Below are positions 11,461-22,690 of a stretch of 64,000 nucleotides of DNA, piece by piece. Position 1 is the stretch's first letter; the number at the start of each line of letters is the position of its first letter. Source of the stretch: Eumeta japonica (taxonomy: Eukaryota > Arthropoda > Insecta > Lepidoptera > Psychidae); the NCBI GenBank assembly GCA_005406025.1, contig BGZK01000220.1, forward strand, positions 310,001 to 374,000, read 5' to 3'. The notes beneath the pieces were generated by a model. That model saw only the letters and a program-made list of their open reading frames with translations, had not been told where the DNA came from and searched no databases. A program made the translations under genes and the position numbers.

Positions 11461-12115
11461 AGACGTGAATTGATAAATTAATGTCTAAATAATAAAAAGA
11501 TCTTGGGAAGTTGTATAACAAAAATATATAGATGTATACTTTTCAAAAATTACAACGTTTCGTTGCTATTTATTTCCCACTTCATCAGGTAATCTATAAC
11601 AGTAAATTATTATTTTATTGTATGTATTAAACAAAAAAGCTACAACGTTAAAAATGTCATTGACTTTGCATGGAAATTTATTGAAATTGAAATTGAGAAA
11701 AGAAAAATATGTTTTTGATTAATGTGATCGATCTTGGACTTCCTACTTTGCTATTCACAATTTTTAAGGCGAAATTCAACGAAAGTTTGGAGAGGTTGTC
11801 GAAACGTCAAATAAGTACCAAACATCAGTCAGTTTTGAATCAATGCAAATCTTGCGGTAAAATCTACAATTGAGAATTTAATTTTCGGCGAAAACATCAG
11901 ATTAGTGAATAAAACTCTTAAACGAATTTATAGAACATAATAAGTTGTTTGTTACCAGAACACAAATATTTACACTTTTCCTTTTATTCATTCATAGCAA
12001 TATATAAGAACTTTGAGCGCGCCGTCATAACAGCGATTCAACTCAAAGAAAACGGGAGACAAGGAGATTATGGCCATCACGGCTGTAAAGAGTAGTTCAA
12101 GCACTTATCGGTTAA
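11461..12115. other. Intergenic AT-rich DNA, nothing recognised
   Basis: No reading frame, repeat or RNA-like fold is supported on either strand. Confidence 0.4.
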
Positions 12116-12335
12116 GTGTGTGCTCGTAAACACATTAGAGCTCACACGCGGCCGCGCGGCGGGCGGGGCGGGCGAGGCGGCGGCGGGGGAGGCGCACGTC
12201 ATATTCACTCGCGGCAGATCAAAGCCGCGCCGCTTTGTTCCCGCCGCGCCGCATTGAGCACGCTCTTCATTACGGGCTCGGCGCTGTTACGTCATTGTTG
12301 TCGTTAGGTGGGCGTACGACAAAGCATTAATAAAT
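12116..12335. other. CpG-rich island with HMG/homeodomain-like words
   Basis: A very GC-rich core (12147-12200, 'gcggcgggcggggcgggcg') is followed by 'agatcaaagccgcg' (TCF/LEF-like), 'cattgttg' (SOX-like) and ACAAAGCATTA at 12319-12329, the reverse complement of TAATGCTTTGT. The small open frame across it is compositional. Factor binding is inferred from words only. Confidence 0.3.
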
Positions 12336-12611
12336 TAATAGTTGGTTAAACTCATCACATAATAATGTAAGCTACACGCGGAATGGTTTAATTGCTTTTA
12401 TGCGAATGCGGCACGTAGAAAATAATTTGCGGCTTGTGCCGGCCGAAATATACTTACCCGTTAGAATGGTTAAAATAATGAATTAAAGTACAACGCACGA
12501 AACTCTGCCGCTGTGAATTTAGTTATGAAAGCGTCGCAGTAGCGTAAAATAGGGAGACGATGGGAGGAAGGAAGGGCCGGGGAAAATATCTGCGCAACAC
12601 ATCATTCATAG

Positions 12612-12859
12612 ATAGGGTTGCCAGATCGCCAAACCTAATAGCCAGACAGACCAGACAGTTTGGCTGGATATTTGGATAAATAGGCCACACACCCTATATT
12701 ACTGAGGGTTTTGTGTCTCAGTATTATTGTCCGGCTTTTTACATTTCGCTCTTTTGCGAAATGTAAAAAGCCAAACAAGCCGGACACCGTTTATTTTGGC
12801 CAGACACGCAATCAAAAAGCCTAACTATGTGGCATCGTCCGAACGCCTGGAAACCCTAT
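12612..12859. mobile_element. Palindromic MITE, 248 bp
   Basis: The termini are ATAGGGTTGCCAG (12612-12624) and CTGGAAACCCTAT (12847-12859), inverted repeats with one mismatch in 13. Near the middle is a perfect hairpin, 12733-12772, with a 17-bp stem (ggctttttacatttcgc). Smaller dyads around 'gccagacagaccagacag' and 'ggccagacacgcaatc' extend the fold. It has no coding capacity and is probably non-autonomous. I cannot assign the parent transposase. Confidence 0.65.
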
Positions 12860-12984
12860 TTACAGGCAATTCAGGCAGCAGAGTTACATGCGTTATACTG
12901 TACACGCCATAAAATTATGACGATATTTAATACTTCGATAGAATTCGCTTTATTACTTCGCTATAATAATATAAACTCACGCCT

Positions 12985-13300
12985 ATTTCCCAGAAGGGTA
13001 AGCAGAGACTATAGATTTCCATATGGTACATCTTTACATATCTCAATTGCCTCACTGACATCCATCAATCCTTTCATGCAAGCTCGTCGGTTTCGGGTGA
13101 TTAAAATTTGGCTCTTTTTTAATATGTTACCAATATGGTCAGCATAGAATTTTCTAGGGCGACCCTTGCCGACCTTACCATTACACACATTCGCTCTGTA
13201 TATTTGTTTTGTCAGTCTACTTCCATTCATCCTTTCCAGATGACTAATCCACCGCAACATACCTCTTTCTACTCTAGTCACTACATCTTCCTTCAAACCA
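12985..13300 (-). mobile_element. RTE-like non-LTR retrotransposon, 3' coding tail
   Basis: On the minus strand the frame 13296-13009 reads LRWISHLERMNGSRLTKQIY, then GKGRPRKFYADHIGNILKKS, then TRNRRACMKGLMDVSEAIEI. This is the C-terminal region downstream of the reverse transcriptase in RTE-type elements of arthropods. One frame change before the end leads to WKSIVSAYPSGK and a stop near 12985. Only the 3' few hundred bases are present, as is usual for 5'-truncated LINE copies. Similar tails occur at 18.2, 23.9, 24.2, 35.8 and 50.3 kb. The clade name is from memory of the motif; the retrotransposon origin is firmer. Confidence 0.65.
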
Positions 13301-16085
13301 CACCGATCTCTAACATCACTCTTTCTACATCTATCTTTCTAAGTATCTTCGTTATTATATCGTTATAATCGAAAATAATAAGATCTATTCATGTAAGGAA
13401 TTTCGTTCTTTACCAATTAATATATTTCCTAGTTTGTTTCACTATGCGGATGAAGTTCGGACGTGAAAGATTTGTATATGTTTGATTAATCTTTTGATCA
13501 GACTGCTCTGACTTAGTTTAACGATTAATGATATGACGCTGATTGGGACTAACTGCTTGAAGTGCTTTCAAAGCACGGACGTGCTCGACTACACGGCATC
13601 AAATTATCACAGGACTGTCACTTACCTTACTTTTAATCTCATCGTGTCTAGCATGATCTCCATTGGTGTTTAAAACGTCCTTATTATAAATATAACTATA
13701 TCACAAATTTCAATAGCGAAGCTTTTTGTTACATCAAATATTCTATTCGTATCCAAGAGGCAGGCAACACACCAGTGACTACTGAGGGGTTACAAGTGTC
13801 CATACATGATCATGACCACCTACACTCCGGTCGCTCACGAGTTCACTTGCCCCACTCGTCTCTGGTGAATGCTATTAAAATAATATATGCAGCTTGTTGT
13901 GTGAGGTGCAGTCAACCCACTGCTTATGTATACCTTCATGCAAGCATTTTATTTCGCGTTGAGAGACTTGAACTTATAGCTCTTTGCACTGGGTCGATGC
14001 GGGATGTGAGATCCTTTTGAATGTGATAAAAATATTCGAAATCGATGACTTAATGTGTTTTTTTAAGAACGAAGCGCATGGTTAAGTCAAATTAAGTTAG
14101 AAAATCATTGGTCAACTTGCTTGTCGTTAGGCTCGAATCCGATAATTTTAGTCCGAAGGAAAGGTTTTTCAACACTGAGGCGCCACTATTCATTTATACA
14201 TTTTACATATTTTTTAAGTAATATATTTAAATTATATTTAAATTCATAAAGGAGCCGCACGTTTGCTTTCTAGGATTTCACACACCCAATAACAAAACAG
14301 AATCCCACTAAGAAAGCTCTTGTGTCTGTCTGTCTGGTGATCCAATCATGAATGTAACTGAACGTATAGAGCAAATAAACAAAATTTGATTTCGGCGGTT
14401 AGTTTTTGGACTAATTAACAATCAAAAAAAGTTAGTCGAGTATATTATATGATGTACCAAATGAATGGGTTTATTACGAAAAATACAAACATATTTTCTT
14501 ATAAATTTAATGACGTTACAGAAAAATATTAAAATTGATCATAGATAGATTTTGCAACTATCAAGCCCATAATTGATAAATGGAAAAAAAGGCAACATAA
14601 CGGTTGCTTATTCTTGACGAGAAAATCTAAACGAATATTGAGAAAATAAAAATAGTCTTTATGTAAAGCTTTATGGAAATGTTTTCAAATAATTCTTCTT
14701 TTAGATGTTCTGTCATAAATATATCGTAGCTATTTAATTAAACAACGCCGTAGCTCAGATTTATACAATCGGGCAAGAGAGTCGCTAGACTCTTGCAACT
14801 AGGGTTCCGTAATAACGAACTTGAAATTCGTTTAACATGAAATTCTCTAAAGTACTAACATTGTGACAAAATTTTAGTCAAAATAACGTAAATTCAAATA
14901 TGGGTATAAAGTATTAATTTTATTAAAGTCTACGACAGCTAAGAAATAAACTTGTGAACACATTTCGTTTAAAATAAATTACATTGACTTTATTTATAAA
15001 AGTCTATAACTTATTGTGTTCTTCACAGATTTATATAAGACATGGTTCAAAAAAAGAAAAGCTAGTGTAAAAACTTTTCCTGCATTTTTGCCCTAATAGT
15101 TTGTGTGACAAAAGATTCGTAAATTACATACATGGAAAGCTATCCCTAAAATTTTATTGTTTCCTAATGTACTTACGTAATTGTTTGGCGGTTCAATGCC
15201 TGTATAATTTCATCGAAATCGATAGGAAAATAAGGAATTTATAAAGCTTTGACATGCGTACAAACAACCTGACGGATAGAACAAAACTATAAGGTTTCCA
15301 TTTCTTCCTTTGGCTACGGAACCGAACCGAAATGTGATCGCAAATAGCCTCTACTCTCTACTTCTGTAGGACTGTCAGTCACGCTGTCATAGAAGCTGAA
15401 AATTAAAGCGGGTAGCGTTTACAAAACCAATTACTATCTGAGTCCCATCACAGGTCGTGCCGATTGTTAAGGTATATTTCTGTAATGAGTTTGGAAATCC
15501 TTACCAGACAAAATGTCTTTTTACAATTAAAGAGAATCATAACCCTTAATAGTTATTCAGCGTTATAAAGACAGACATACCGACGACTACACTTTTATTT
15601 TAAATTTAAAAGTAAATGTTTACTCGCCATGTCCTAAGTGTAGAATACATATAATATATGCGGTAAAACTTTGGTATTCAATTTAATGGTCTAATGAAAT
15701 CCCATATACCACTATTTGGTTTTTAATTTATTTCGAGTCTATAAATAATGAATATAAACAGTACCCATAACTAATATTTATTTATAAATAGTACTTATTG
15801 CCCATCAAAATCGTTCACCACTGTTATCTCCATACGAAGAAATTTTATTAAGAGGTGATCTACAGATGTAGAAAAGAAGATAAATTTCTTTCTATTTGAT
15901 TTTAAAGTAGATTATTAAATAATTGTACTAATATTTGTCTGTTAAGAGCTTTCTAGATCGAATTATTTTCTTAGTTACCTAAAAAATCATACTCGCGTAT
16001 GAGTCACATTAATGTGGGGTTTTCTTTTCTTCTCCCACATCACGGGTATAGAAGAATGTAAAAAACGTTGGTAACTCGTTACAGT
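13301..16085. other. Intergenic AT-rich DNA with possible old repeat fragments
   Basis: No gene is supported. 'gtgtctgtctgtctggtgat' near 14320, 'agggttccgtaataac' near 14803 and 'ctacggaaccgaacc' near 15313 recall the interspersed repeat at 1161-1582, and may be worn copies. A block at 13755-13880 ('ccacctacactccggtcg') also looks repeat-derived. The rest is featureless. Confidence 0.35.
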
Positions 16086-16510
16086 TGTAACGTAATTTGG
16101 TCTACCCCTATGGCGCCACTTGGTCCTACCGCCGCCCCCGCGCCGCGCGGACCTCTCCGCTCGCATTTACATATTTCTTTTTAAAGAATCCTCATAAAGG
16201 AGGAAATGTGACATTGTTGGGCGGGGACTTCTCAAAGCATTCCGAAACTTTCGACTCGCTCAAAATTTCATATAATATAAACGGAGATGCGGTCCCGATG
16301 CCCGCAGCGATTTGTTTACGGGTAAGGTAATGAAAATTATTCAATATGGAGATGTTTTAAGGATAACTTTATTCCAGAGTTTGGGGATAAAAGTTGCCGT
16401 ATTCGGAAAATTTCGCGTACGCTCCGATTGTGTGACACACATTGTGTCGGCATAATACGGGAGGGGTCGCTTTCAGAGCAAATAATGCTTTGTTTACGAA
16501 AGTAGAAGTG
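16086..16510. other. GC-rich patch with a TAATGCTTTGT word
   Basis: The core 16115-16170 is CpG-dense ('accgccgcccccgcgccgcg'). The flank at 16483-16493 has TAATGCTTTGT. The open frame 16097-16330 has no family resemblance and no splice context, so I treat it as noise. Confidence 0.3.
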
Positions 16511-17259
16511 TCGCGAGATGTTTATTGGTAGAAGGTAGGTATTGAGATTTTTTATGACATTATAGAAAATTCATTTAACAGTTTGACGTTTGTGGCAATT
16601 TCAAAGGCTACTGTTTTATTTTAATACAACAAACAAAATTCATACACGTATAATTTAATTCAAATATGGCGTTTAAACCTCAGTGTTTATTCTTTGATCT
16701 ATGGCGAACCTCAATAAATGATATTAGTATATACGCTATTATATGTATGTACTAATATCTCATTAGTATAAAAATGTGATATTAGTAGAATATCTACACA
16801 TTAGTATAGAAAATATCGTAATACTAATGGTAAATACCAGAAGTTCATTCCGTGAGAGTAGAAATGTCTCAAGTTGGGTGTCACTCGAGCTCGCTGACTT
16901 GGATCATACAGGAGGTTCCATAGAAATGCTGCAGACGTCGAAACCAAAGTTTCGACGTCTGCGATAAACCGAAAACGAATATCAGTGAAAACTGACGTTA
17001 AGCCGAAGGCGTCATATCATTATCAATAGAGAACACGACGTTTTACTAACATTCATATAAAGAAATTCGTCAATTGATTCCAGAATCTAACCCATTTGGT
17101 GCCGATCTAATACTGATATGTATGTGCGTTTTACAGCTTTTTATAAGAGATCATGGCAAAGGGCCAATTGATTTTAATATTCCAACAGTTAATATAAAGT
17201 ATTATAGGACGCTTTATTAATAAATATATCATTAGGTATGAATTTAAGTAAAAAAAATT
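16511..17259. other. Intergenic AT-rich DNA with a strong hairpin
   Basis: A perfect inverted repeat at 16931-16962 (gcagacgtcgaaac, 4-base loop, gtttcgacgtctgc) stands out. 'attagta' words recur at 16720-16830. No gene. Confidence 0.45.
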
Positions 17260-17850
17260 AGGGTCCACGGCGCCGTGTATCCGGCCTGGCAATATGTGTG
17301 TGGCCCATAACACGGCACCGTGGGAAGGATAGATTATCTTATTTCGATCTGTAATTATGGGTTAATGGGTTATACTAACTTTTGACTGGGTTAGTATATC
17401 GAATATACTAGTACCGCTACCTTCGCTCGTATCTGACTGATCTTCATCATTACACTGTGAATAAGCAGCTTCCTCACTTGAGCAATTACTTTCGCCCAAA
17501 CTACTATCTTGATTTATTTTACGGCGTTTTTTAGCCACGGAAATCGAAGAATTATCAGTAGAAAAACGTTTCGGCACATCACTCATTTTGGCGCGAAAAT
17601 TACGTATTCTTTACAAGCGTCTATAAAAAACAAATAACACGTGAATTAAAATCCGTAAACGGTTTTTACGAGATCAAAAAATCGTGCATGTGGCCACACA
17701 AGCAACATGACTCTGTCTCGAAAACTGACGGCAAACTAGCGCTTCGAAATAAAACGGTTGCGATCCACGGCACCGTGTGCTTAGCGATCCGTCCCTCCAC
17801 GGCGCCGTGAGTGTGGCTTGGTATTAATTCCACGGCGGCGTGTATTTGGC
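17260..17850 (-). mobile_element. Possible internally deleted DNA transposon with palindromic subterminal repeats
   Basis: Five copies of a 12-bp palindrome, CACGGCGCCGTG or a one-base variant, lie at 17266-17277, 17311-17322, 17766-17777, 17798-17809 and 17831-17842. Two stand on one side and three on the other side of a small minus-strand ORF (17586-17362). Clustered short palindromes near both ends around a transposase start are known in piggyBac-like and some other DNA transposons. The ORF's Ser/Asp/Glu-rich N-terminus fits that too. Clear terminal inverted repeats and a TTAA duplication are not visible, so an alternative is a host locus with an operator-like array. Confidence 0.35.
17362..17586 (-). 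CDS. Small ORF: basic NLS-like patch plus acidic Ser-rich region
   Basis: Seventy-four codons start at ATG 17586 in a good insect context (gccaaaATG). Residues 18-24 (VAKKRRK) look like a nuclear localisation signal. Residues 28-58 are Ser/Asp/Glu-rich (SSEEAAYSQCNDEDQSDTSE). The end is IFDILTQSK and a stop. The first part resembles the acidic N-terminus of piggyBac-family transposases in character but not in any motif I can align. No DDD catalytic region follows, so if it is a transposase only its start remains. It is flanked by the palindrome clusters. It could also be spurious. Confidence 0.3.
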   Translation of the reverse strand: MSDVPKRFSTDNSSISVAKKRRKINQDSSLGESNCSSEEAAYSQCNDEDQSDTSEGSGTSIFDILTQSKVSITH

Positions 17851-17985
17851 ACCAAACGGCTAAGCAACTCTGGTATTTGCCACACTGTGGACGTAAACCA
17901 TAACAACGACAGTTTGCTTCAACGGCAGGGATCATTTGACCAGATATATTTGAACAGGAAGCACTCAATGATGAACTTTGAAATG

Positions 17986-18340
17986 AACGTCCAATACTTT
18001 TTTTATTAACCCAGCAATATCATTATTATTCTAAATTTATGCTTATTTCCTGTAGGGGTAAACAGAGGCCACGTATTTCCACATAGCACGATCTTTGTAC
18101 ATATTTTTGGCTCATCGACTTCCATCAATCGTTTCATGTCGACTCATCAATTTCGAGTTTTAAAATTTTGCTCATTTTTTATATGCTACCAATTTGGTCT
18201 GCATAAATTTTTCGATAACAATCTTTGTCCATCTTTCTGAGATTCATATTGAGAGTCTACTGTAATTCATTTCATTCATTTCAAATGGCTAAACTACCGC
18301 AACGTACTTTTTTTCTAATCTAGTTCCTACATTATCAGCC
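17986..18340 (-). mobile_element. RTE-like retrotransposon 3' tail, decayed
   Basis: The minus strand reads MWKYVASVYPYRK and a stop at about 18045-18090. Upstream (higher coordinates) it has a decayed version of the segment seen at 13.0-13.3 kb: 'aaacgattgatggaag' for the KRLM(E/D) motif, and 'gcatataaaaaatgagcaa' for the ILKKSxx region. It is more worn than the 13.1 kb copy. The 3' end includes AT-rich sequence after the stop. Confidence 0.5.
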
Positions 18341-20390
18341 ATAAATAAATACAGTTATTTTAATATCTTGCTTTTCAACGTAAAAAAAAAAGGTGTGGTA
18401 AGAATACAGATAGGCAACGAAATATCCTCATGCAATAAAAACAAATCAATCAATCTTTAGAAAATGATTTAAAATTGTCTTATCGAAAATTTTAGCAGTT
18501 TCAATTTGCGACAGAGATGTCCAGAATTTAAGACAACACTATTAAATATAAGTGCACATAACAATAGATAGAGCTGAATGTTCGCCCTTGTACATCAAAC
18601 AGAATAGCTAGGGAAAACAAAAATATTATTCAGTGTATAAATAAATTTGAGCTCTCACGTATCGGGTCCGGGGTAAGTGGAGGCAGAGTGGCCCCTGGGC
18701 GCGGGCGGGGGCGCGCGGCGGGCGGCGGGCGCTGACGAGCCGAGATGGATGGCCCGCTGCGACGCTGGCGATCTAAATCTGATAAGACTCGAAGTCGGTC
18801 TCATTCAATGAAATTCGTATTATCTAGATTCGCCGTTATGATAAATCGGCAACGGTAATGAGTCGAAATGTTGATAATGGCGCCGACTCCTGAAAGGTTC
18901 ATAACGCGCCGATATGAACTTCACATTAATTTTATTTTATATATCTGTTTGAATAGTTATATAAAATAGGGGGATGAAATAATGGAAATGTCATAAAGGT
19001 TCCTTACATTTTATAGAATAGAGAACGAGTGAAATTCTTTATGTTAAAATTTACACACATTTTATACAATGTTTTTAAAGGATATCTATAGCTTAAGCAG
19101 CTTATCTGACTAATTATCGATTTGATATTTTTCCTTTTACCTTATGAATGACCATCATGACATTACATTGTTATCAATATCAATCACTAATCAAATCACT
19201 TATGAAAGCTATGGATTATAATTACGAATTTAATTACGGGTTCCTATGTGCCGGTAATGCTTTGTTTTCAAGATTAGTACCTACTCTGAAATTTAATACA
19301 TTATAAACTTTAAATTTTGAGAGTTTCGGTCGTAAAAAAAAAAATAATAATGAAATTTTTTTTGCTATCGTTTTAATATTAAAGAAAATGGTACTTATAT
19401 TAATCAAAAGCTTAACAAAACAAAACTAATCCGTATAATTTTCTAGTCAGTATTATCTAAAATAATTTTAACTAAAACAAAGACATCACAATTAATAATT
19501 GTGTTATTTATTGAATATAGTAAAGTTCAACCAACCCCCAGTTTTGCTTATAGTGCCTACACTGGGACCTAAATGTGTATCACGCGACAACATCGCGTGA
19601 CCAGTGCTATGCGAATTACGAAGGCTGCGGCCGGAGGATCCGAAAAAATGCAATTTTCTTACAAATTAGTTTATTAAAAGATTACAAAGTTTAACTGCTG
19701 AAGCGACTGCATTAGCCGATACGTGTGCCAAGAGTGTGGGCGCTCCGCGTCGACGTGCGGGATGAGTGGGTTATCCCCCCTCCACTTCGTCTGGTACGGA
19801 CGTTCCTGATGGAGATGCAGCATGGAGTCTTCAAATTAAGATCGACTAGTAAACAGCGTGAACCTGGTCAGCACTTTTAGTGCGCAACAGTACTACATAA
19901 CATGCGTGCTGTGAAAATTGTTACCAATTTGTCTAAAATTATCTTCGATATCAATACAATATTGAGGCAATTTTGTTAAATAAAACAACAGATACCCCCG
20001 AATGAATCCAAGTTTGTGATGACATATGAAAAAAGGTACTACTTGGTTTATTAACAGTTTTCTAGACATTTTATATTTTTTTGTGCCACGCATAGCGTCA
20101 AAACTGACAACCCAAAAATTATCCACAGAACATGCTAATAACGTTAATCGTTTAAATATGAATCCTATTAAATACTGGAACTGATGAACAGAATCACGTT
20201 GAAAAACAAACTAATAATTATCTACTACCCTTATGCCGTACACATTTTTCTTCTCACTTGGTGTTTATAAAGTTTATTAAAAATGCATAATCATTTCAAA
20301 CATAACGAATAAATAACTTAGTTCATGTATATGGGGACGTGATCGCAAGTAAGAAGAATTTTTTCGCCATTTTATATTTTGATTTTTCGA
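18341..20390. other. Intergenic DNA with a GC island and two motif sites
   Basis: A CpG-rich island spans 18660-18780 (core 'gggcgcgggcgggggcgcgc'), followed by GATAA/CGGCAA-rich DNA to 18900. TAATGCTTTGT occurs at 19255-19265. A short perfect dyad, tcacgcga-caaca-tcgcgtga, lies at 19579-19599. No gene is supported. Confidence 0.35.
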
Positions 20391-21079
20391 CTTGGAAGTC
20401 GCGCGTTCCTTGAGAGGCGCTCGTGTCGTGGCTCGTCCCGCCGCCGCCGGCGTGTTCCTGCCTCTCCTATTGTCAGTATCTTTTTAAGGAAATCAAAACC
20501 CGGAACTAAAACATATCTGGTTTTAGCTTGACTAAACAAGAAATATTGCATTTTAATACTTTGAACGTATTAAAATCAACCTGTTATTGTAATAATTATT
20601 ATAAAATGTTGTTTACCTTGTATAGTTCTAATAGCTAGCATTTAAACTGTAATTTTGCAATAAACTCTTTGTCGGTCGGATTCTGCAGCAGACTAATCTT
20701 ATGACTAAATATTTAATTCCAAGGAAAATATTTCTTCACGCTTATGGAATGATTTAGATTAGCGTCCCGGTGGGATGTCTGCTTGAAGAATAAATACCTA
20801 ACCACGCTAGTTTTGCTCGTGTCAACCACATCCGAATACTAAGGTTGTACTCCGGTAACATACGTCGTTGCTGTTGTATCCGTCGTACATAAGTATGATT
20901 GCCTACTATTATATGAGCCGTACTGACGCACTATTTGTTATTGAAGAAACTCAGCAAACGTTAGGAGCTACAATCACGTAGAATTATCAAAACAGACTGA
21001 GGGAAAATTAAATTATTTTCACAATTTTACAGCACATAAATTACAAGCACAATACCAACTTAAGTGAAGAACAACATCG
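20391..21079. other. Intergenic DNA, short GC patch at its left edge
   Basis: A GC patch at 20398-20465 ('gtcccgccgccgccggcgtg') is followed by AT-rich DNA without recognisable features. Confidence 0.35.
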
Positions 21080-21540
21080 CGAGATTGCGGGCACTAAGTC
21101 CGGGGCGCGGGCGGGCGGGCGGGCCGGGCGCGTCACGCAATCCCCGCATCGCTCGCTCGTGACGAGCTAATGCTTTGTTCTGTCCGCTGTAATTGCGAGC
21201 GGCGCTGTTTGCTTTTAAAGGCCCGCCGCTCGTAAACGAAACTGACCGATTTGTCGGGGCTAATCATTTTGGAAAGCTCCACGCTCGCGCGCCGCGCGTA
21301 CCCTTCCGACGACTTCGCGATCGATCACGGCTTTGTGGGAACGGATGTGGCGTGGGGTTCGGCCACACCGCCTCGCCTTCGTGAACGCATAAGACGTAAG
21401 GGGAGTTGCGAAGTTAGAATAAGAAAACCGTCTTTTTATAAGCGGCGTTTTAACTACTGTCGTTTGATCGAACAATAGTTTAGCGGTCAAATCACAAAAT
21501 ATTGAAACTGCTGGTAACGATGCCACCGACGAGAAAGTAA
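21080..21540. other. CpG-rich island, candidate regulatory DNA
   Basis: The GC-rich core at 21095-21150 (repeated 'gggc') is followed by TAATGCTTTGT at 21168-21178 and a mixed stretch to about 21420 with low-complexity cgcg words. Overlapping frames on both strands (21193-21526) are typical of CpG-rich noncoding DNA. I see no domain in any of them. Confidence 0.3.
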
Positions 21541-22329
21541 GTTAGTTCTCGTAATTCACCTACCCTGCGTAGTCCCCAAGTGGACGCATTATAAAATAAT
21601 ACTCCACATGAACGCCCTACGCCCTACGGACATTATGGGTTATTATAAGGATATTGTGGAAAATTATTTCGACAAATTGTCACTATTACTCCGTTATCAT
21701 TCTTTTCTGCTCTTTTTACAGCCGTTAGCTATTTACGTGACGCGTTGAAGTTTATAATTTTCATTAGTGGTGTGGTGTTTCATTTAGAAAACTCTAATTT
21801 GAATAAATAAATTATTTGTTAAAATAATTTTGGTCGTCGAATCATTTATACAAAAAAAATATTCTATACAAATTCATTCTAAAAGTAGATTAATATAGAG
21901 GAATCGAAACATTTATTTATTTTTCTCATTAGTGAATTAACGAAATTTATGAGACAGCCGAGTTCAAAGAATTTTATTTAACTGATAGACGATCTTAAAA
22001 ATGGCGTTTACTTACGTATGGCTTTTTGAAGTTATACCTCTTTTGACGCGTTATGAAAAAATGTGAAAGTGAATTTTTATAGGGATGACACGAAAACTAC
22101 AATGTGAAGGTTCTCGCAAGCGGTTTAGCGAACAACTTCAGACCACTAATAATCGATGTGCCAATTCAGTCACTACCAAAAAATGCTATGGCAGAGGATA
22201 TAATTAGGATGTATCATTAATATCATATTTAATGTACAACAAGCTCTTTCGTAGCGATTTTTGTAAAGACTAAGACAATATAAAACAGACTTCTGTATGA
22301 TACTTCAATAGAAAGTCATCACAGTGGAC
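21541..22329. other. Intergenic AT-rich DNA, nothing recognised
   Basis: No coding, RNA or repeat signal is supported. Confidence 0.4.
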
Positions 22330-22690
22330 AAAGCTTTAGGTTCGAGCGGTCGCGTTCGGTCTTTTTCGACGGTGTAACGTATCGCGTTAAGTCCCGGTTA
22401 AATATTTGAATACGAGCGCTTCCGCTGCCCTCGAATGAATTTTAAACTCGCCCTGAATAATGTAACGCGACCGGAAAGCGGCGTATGAGGGCGCGGCGGC
22501 TCTGAATCATACTTCGGCGGCGGCGAGCGCTGGTCTGCTAGCGGGAGCGATTGCTGGCGACTCTAGTTCTTCTAGTTTGTATTACATGCGCGATACCTCC
22601 CCACACCGACCGTGTTATGAGGCCTTAAGTCGCTCTGTGGAATACGCGCAATCATCAAAAGTGTTAGGCGTGAAAGAAAAATAGCTATCA
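22330..22690. other. CpG-rich island
   Basis: CG-dense words occur throughout ('gcggtcgcgttcggtc', 'gagggcgcggcggctctg'). It reads as single-copy rather than repeat-like, and has no usable reading frame. A regulatory role is inferred only from contrast with its flanks. Confidence 0.25.

Noticed and set aside
13775..14020. 81-codon frame starting MTTEGLQVSIHDHDHLHSG
   Set aside because: No recognisable family; the sequence around it looks repeat-derived, so coding is not supported.
17666..17968. 100-codon minus-strand frame with many Cys
   Set aside because: It runs through the palindrome array (reading HAAVE, HGAVE, HTVPW from the repeats) and overlaps the leader of the better-placed ORF 17362-17586.
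21193..21526. Three overlapping frames on both strands
   Set aside because: All lie in one CpG island; no family resemblance and mutually exclusive reading frames.
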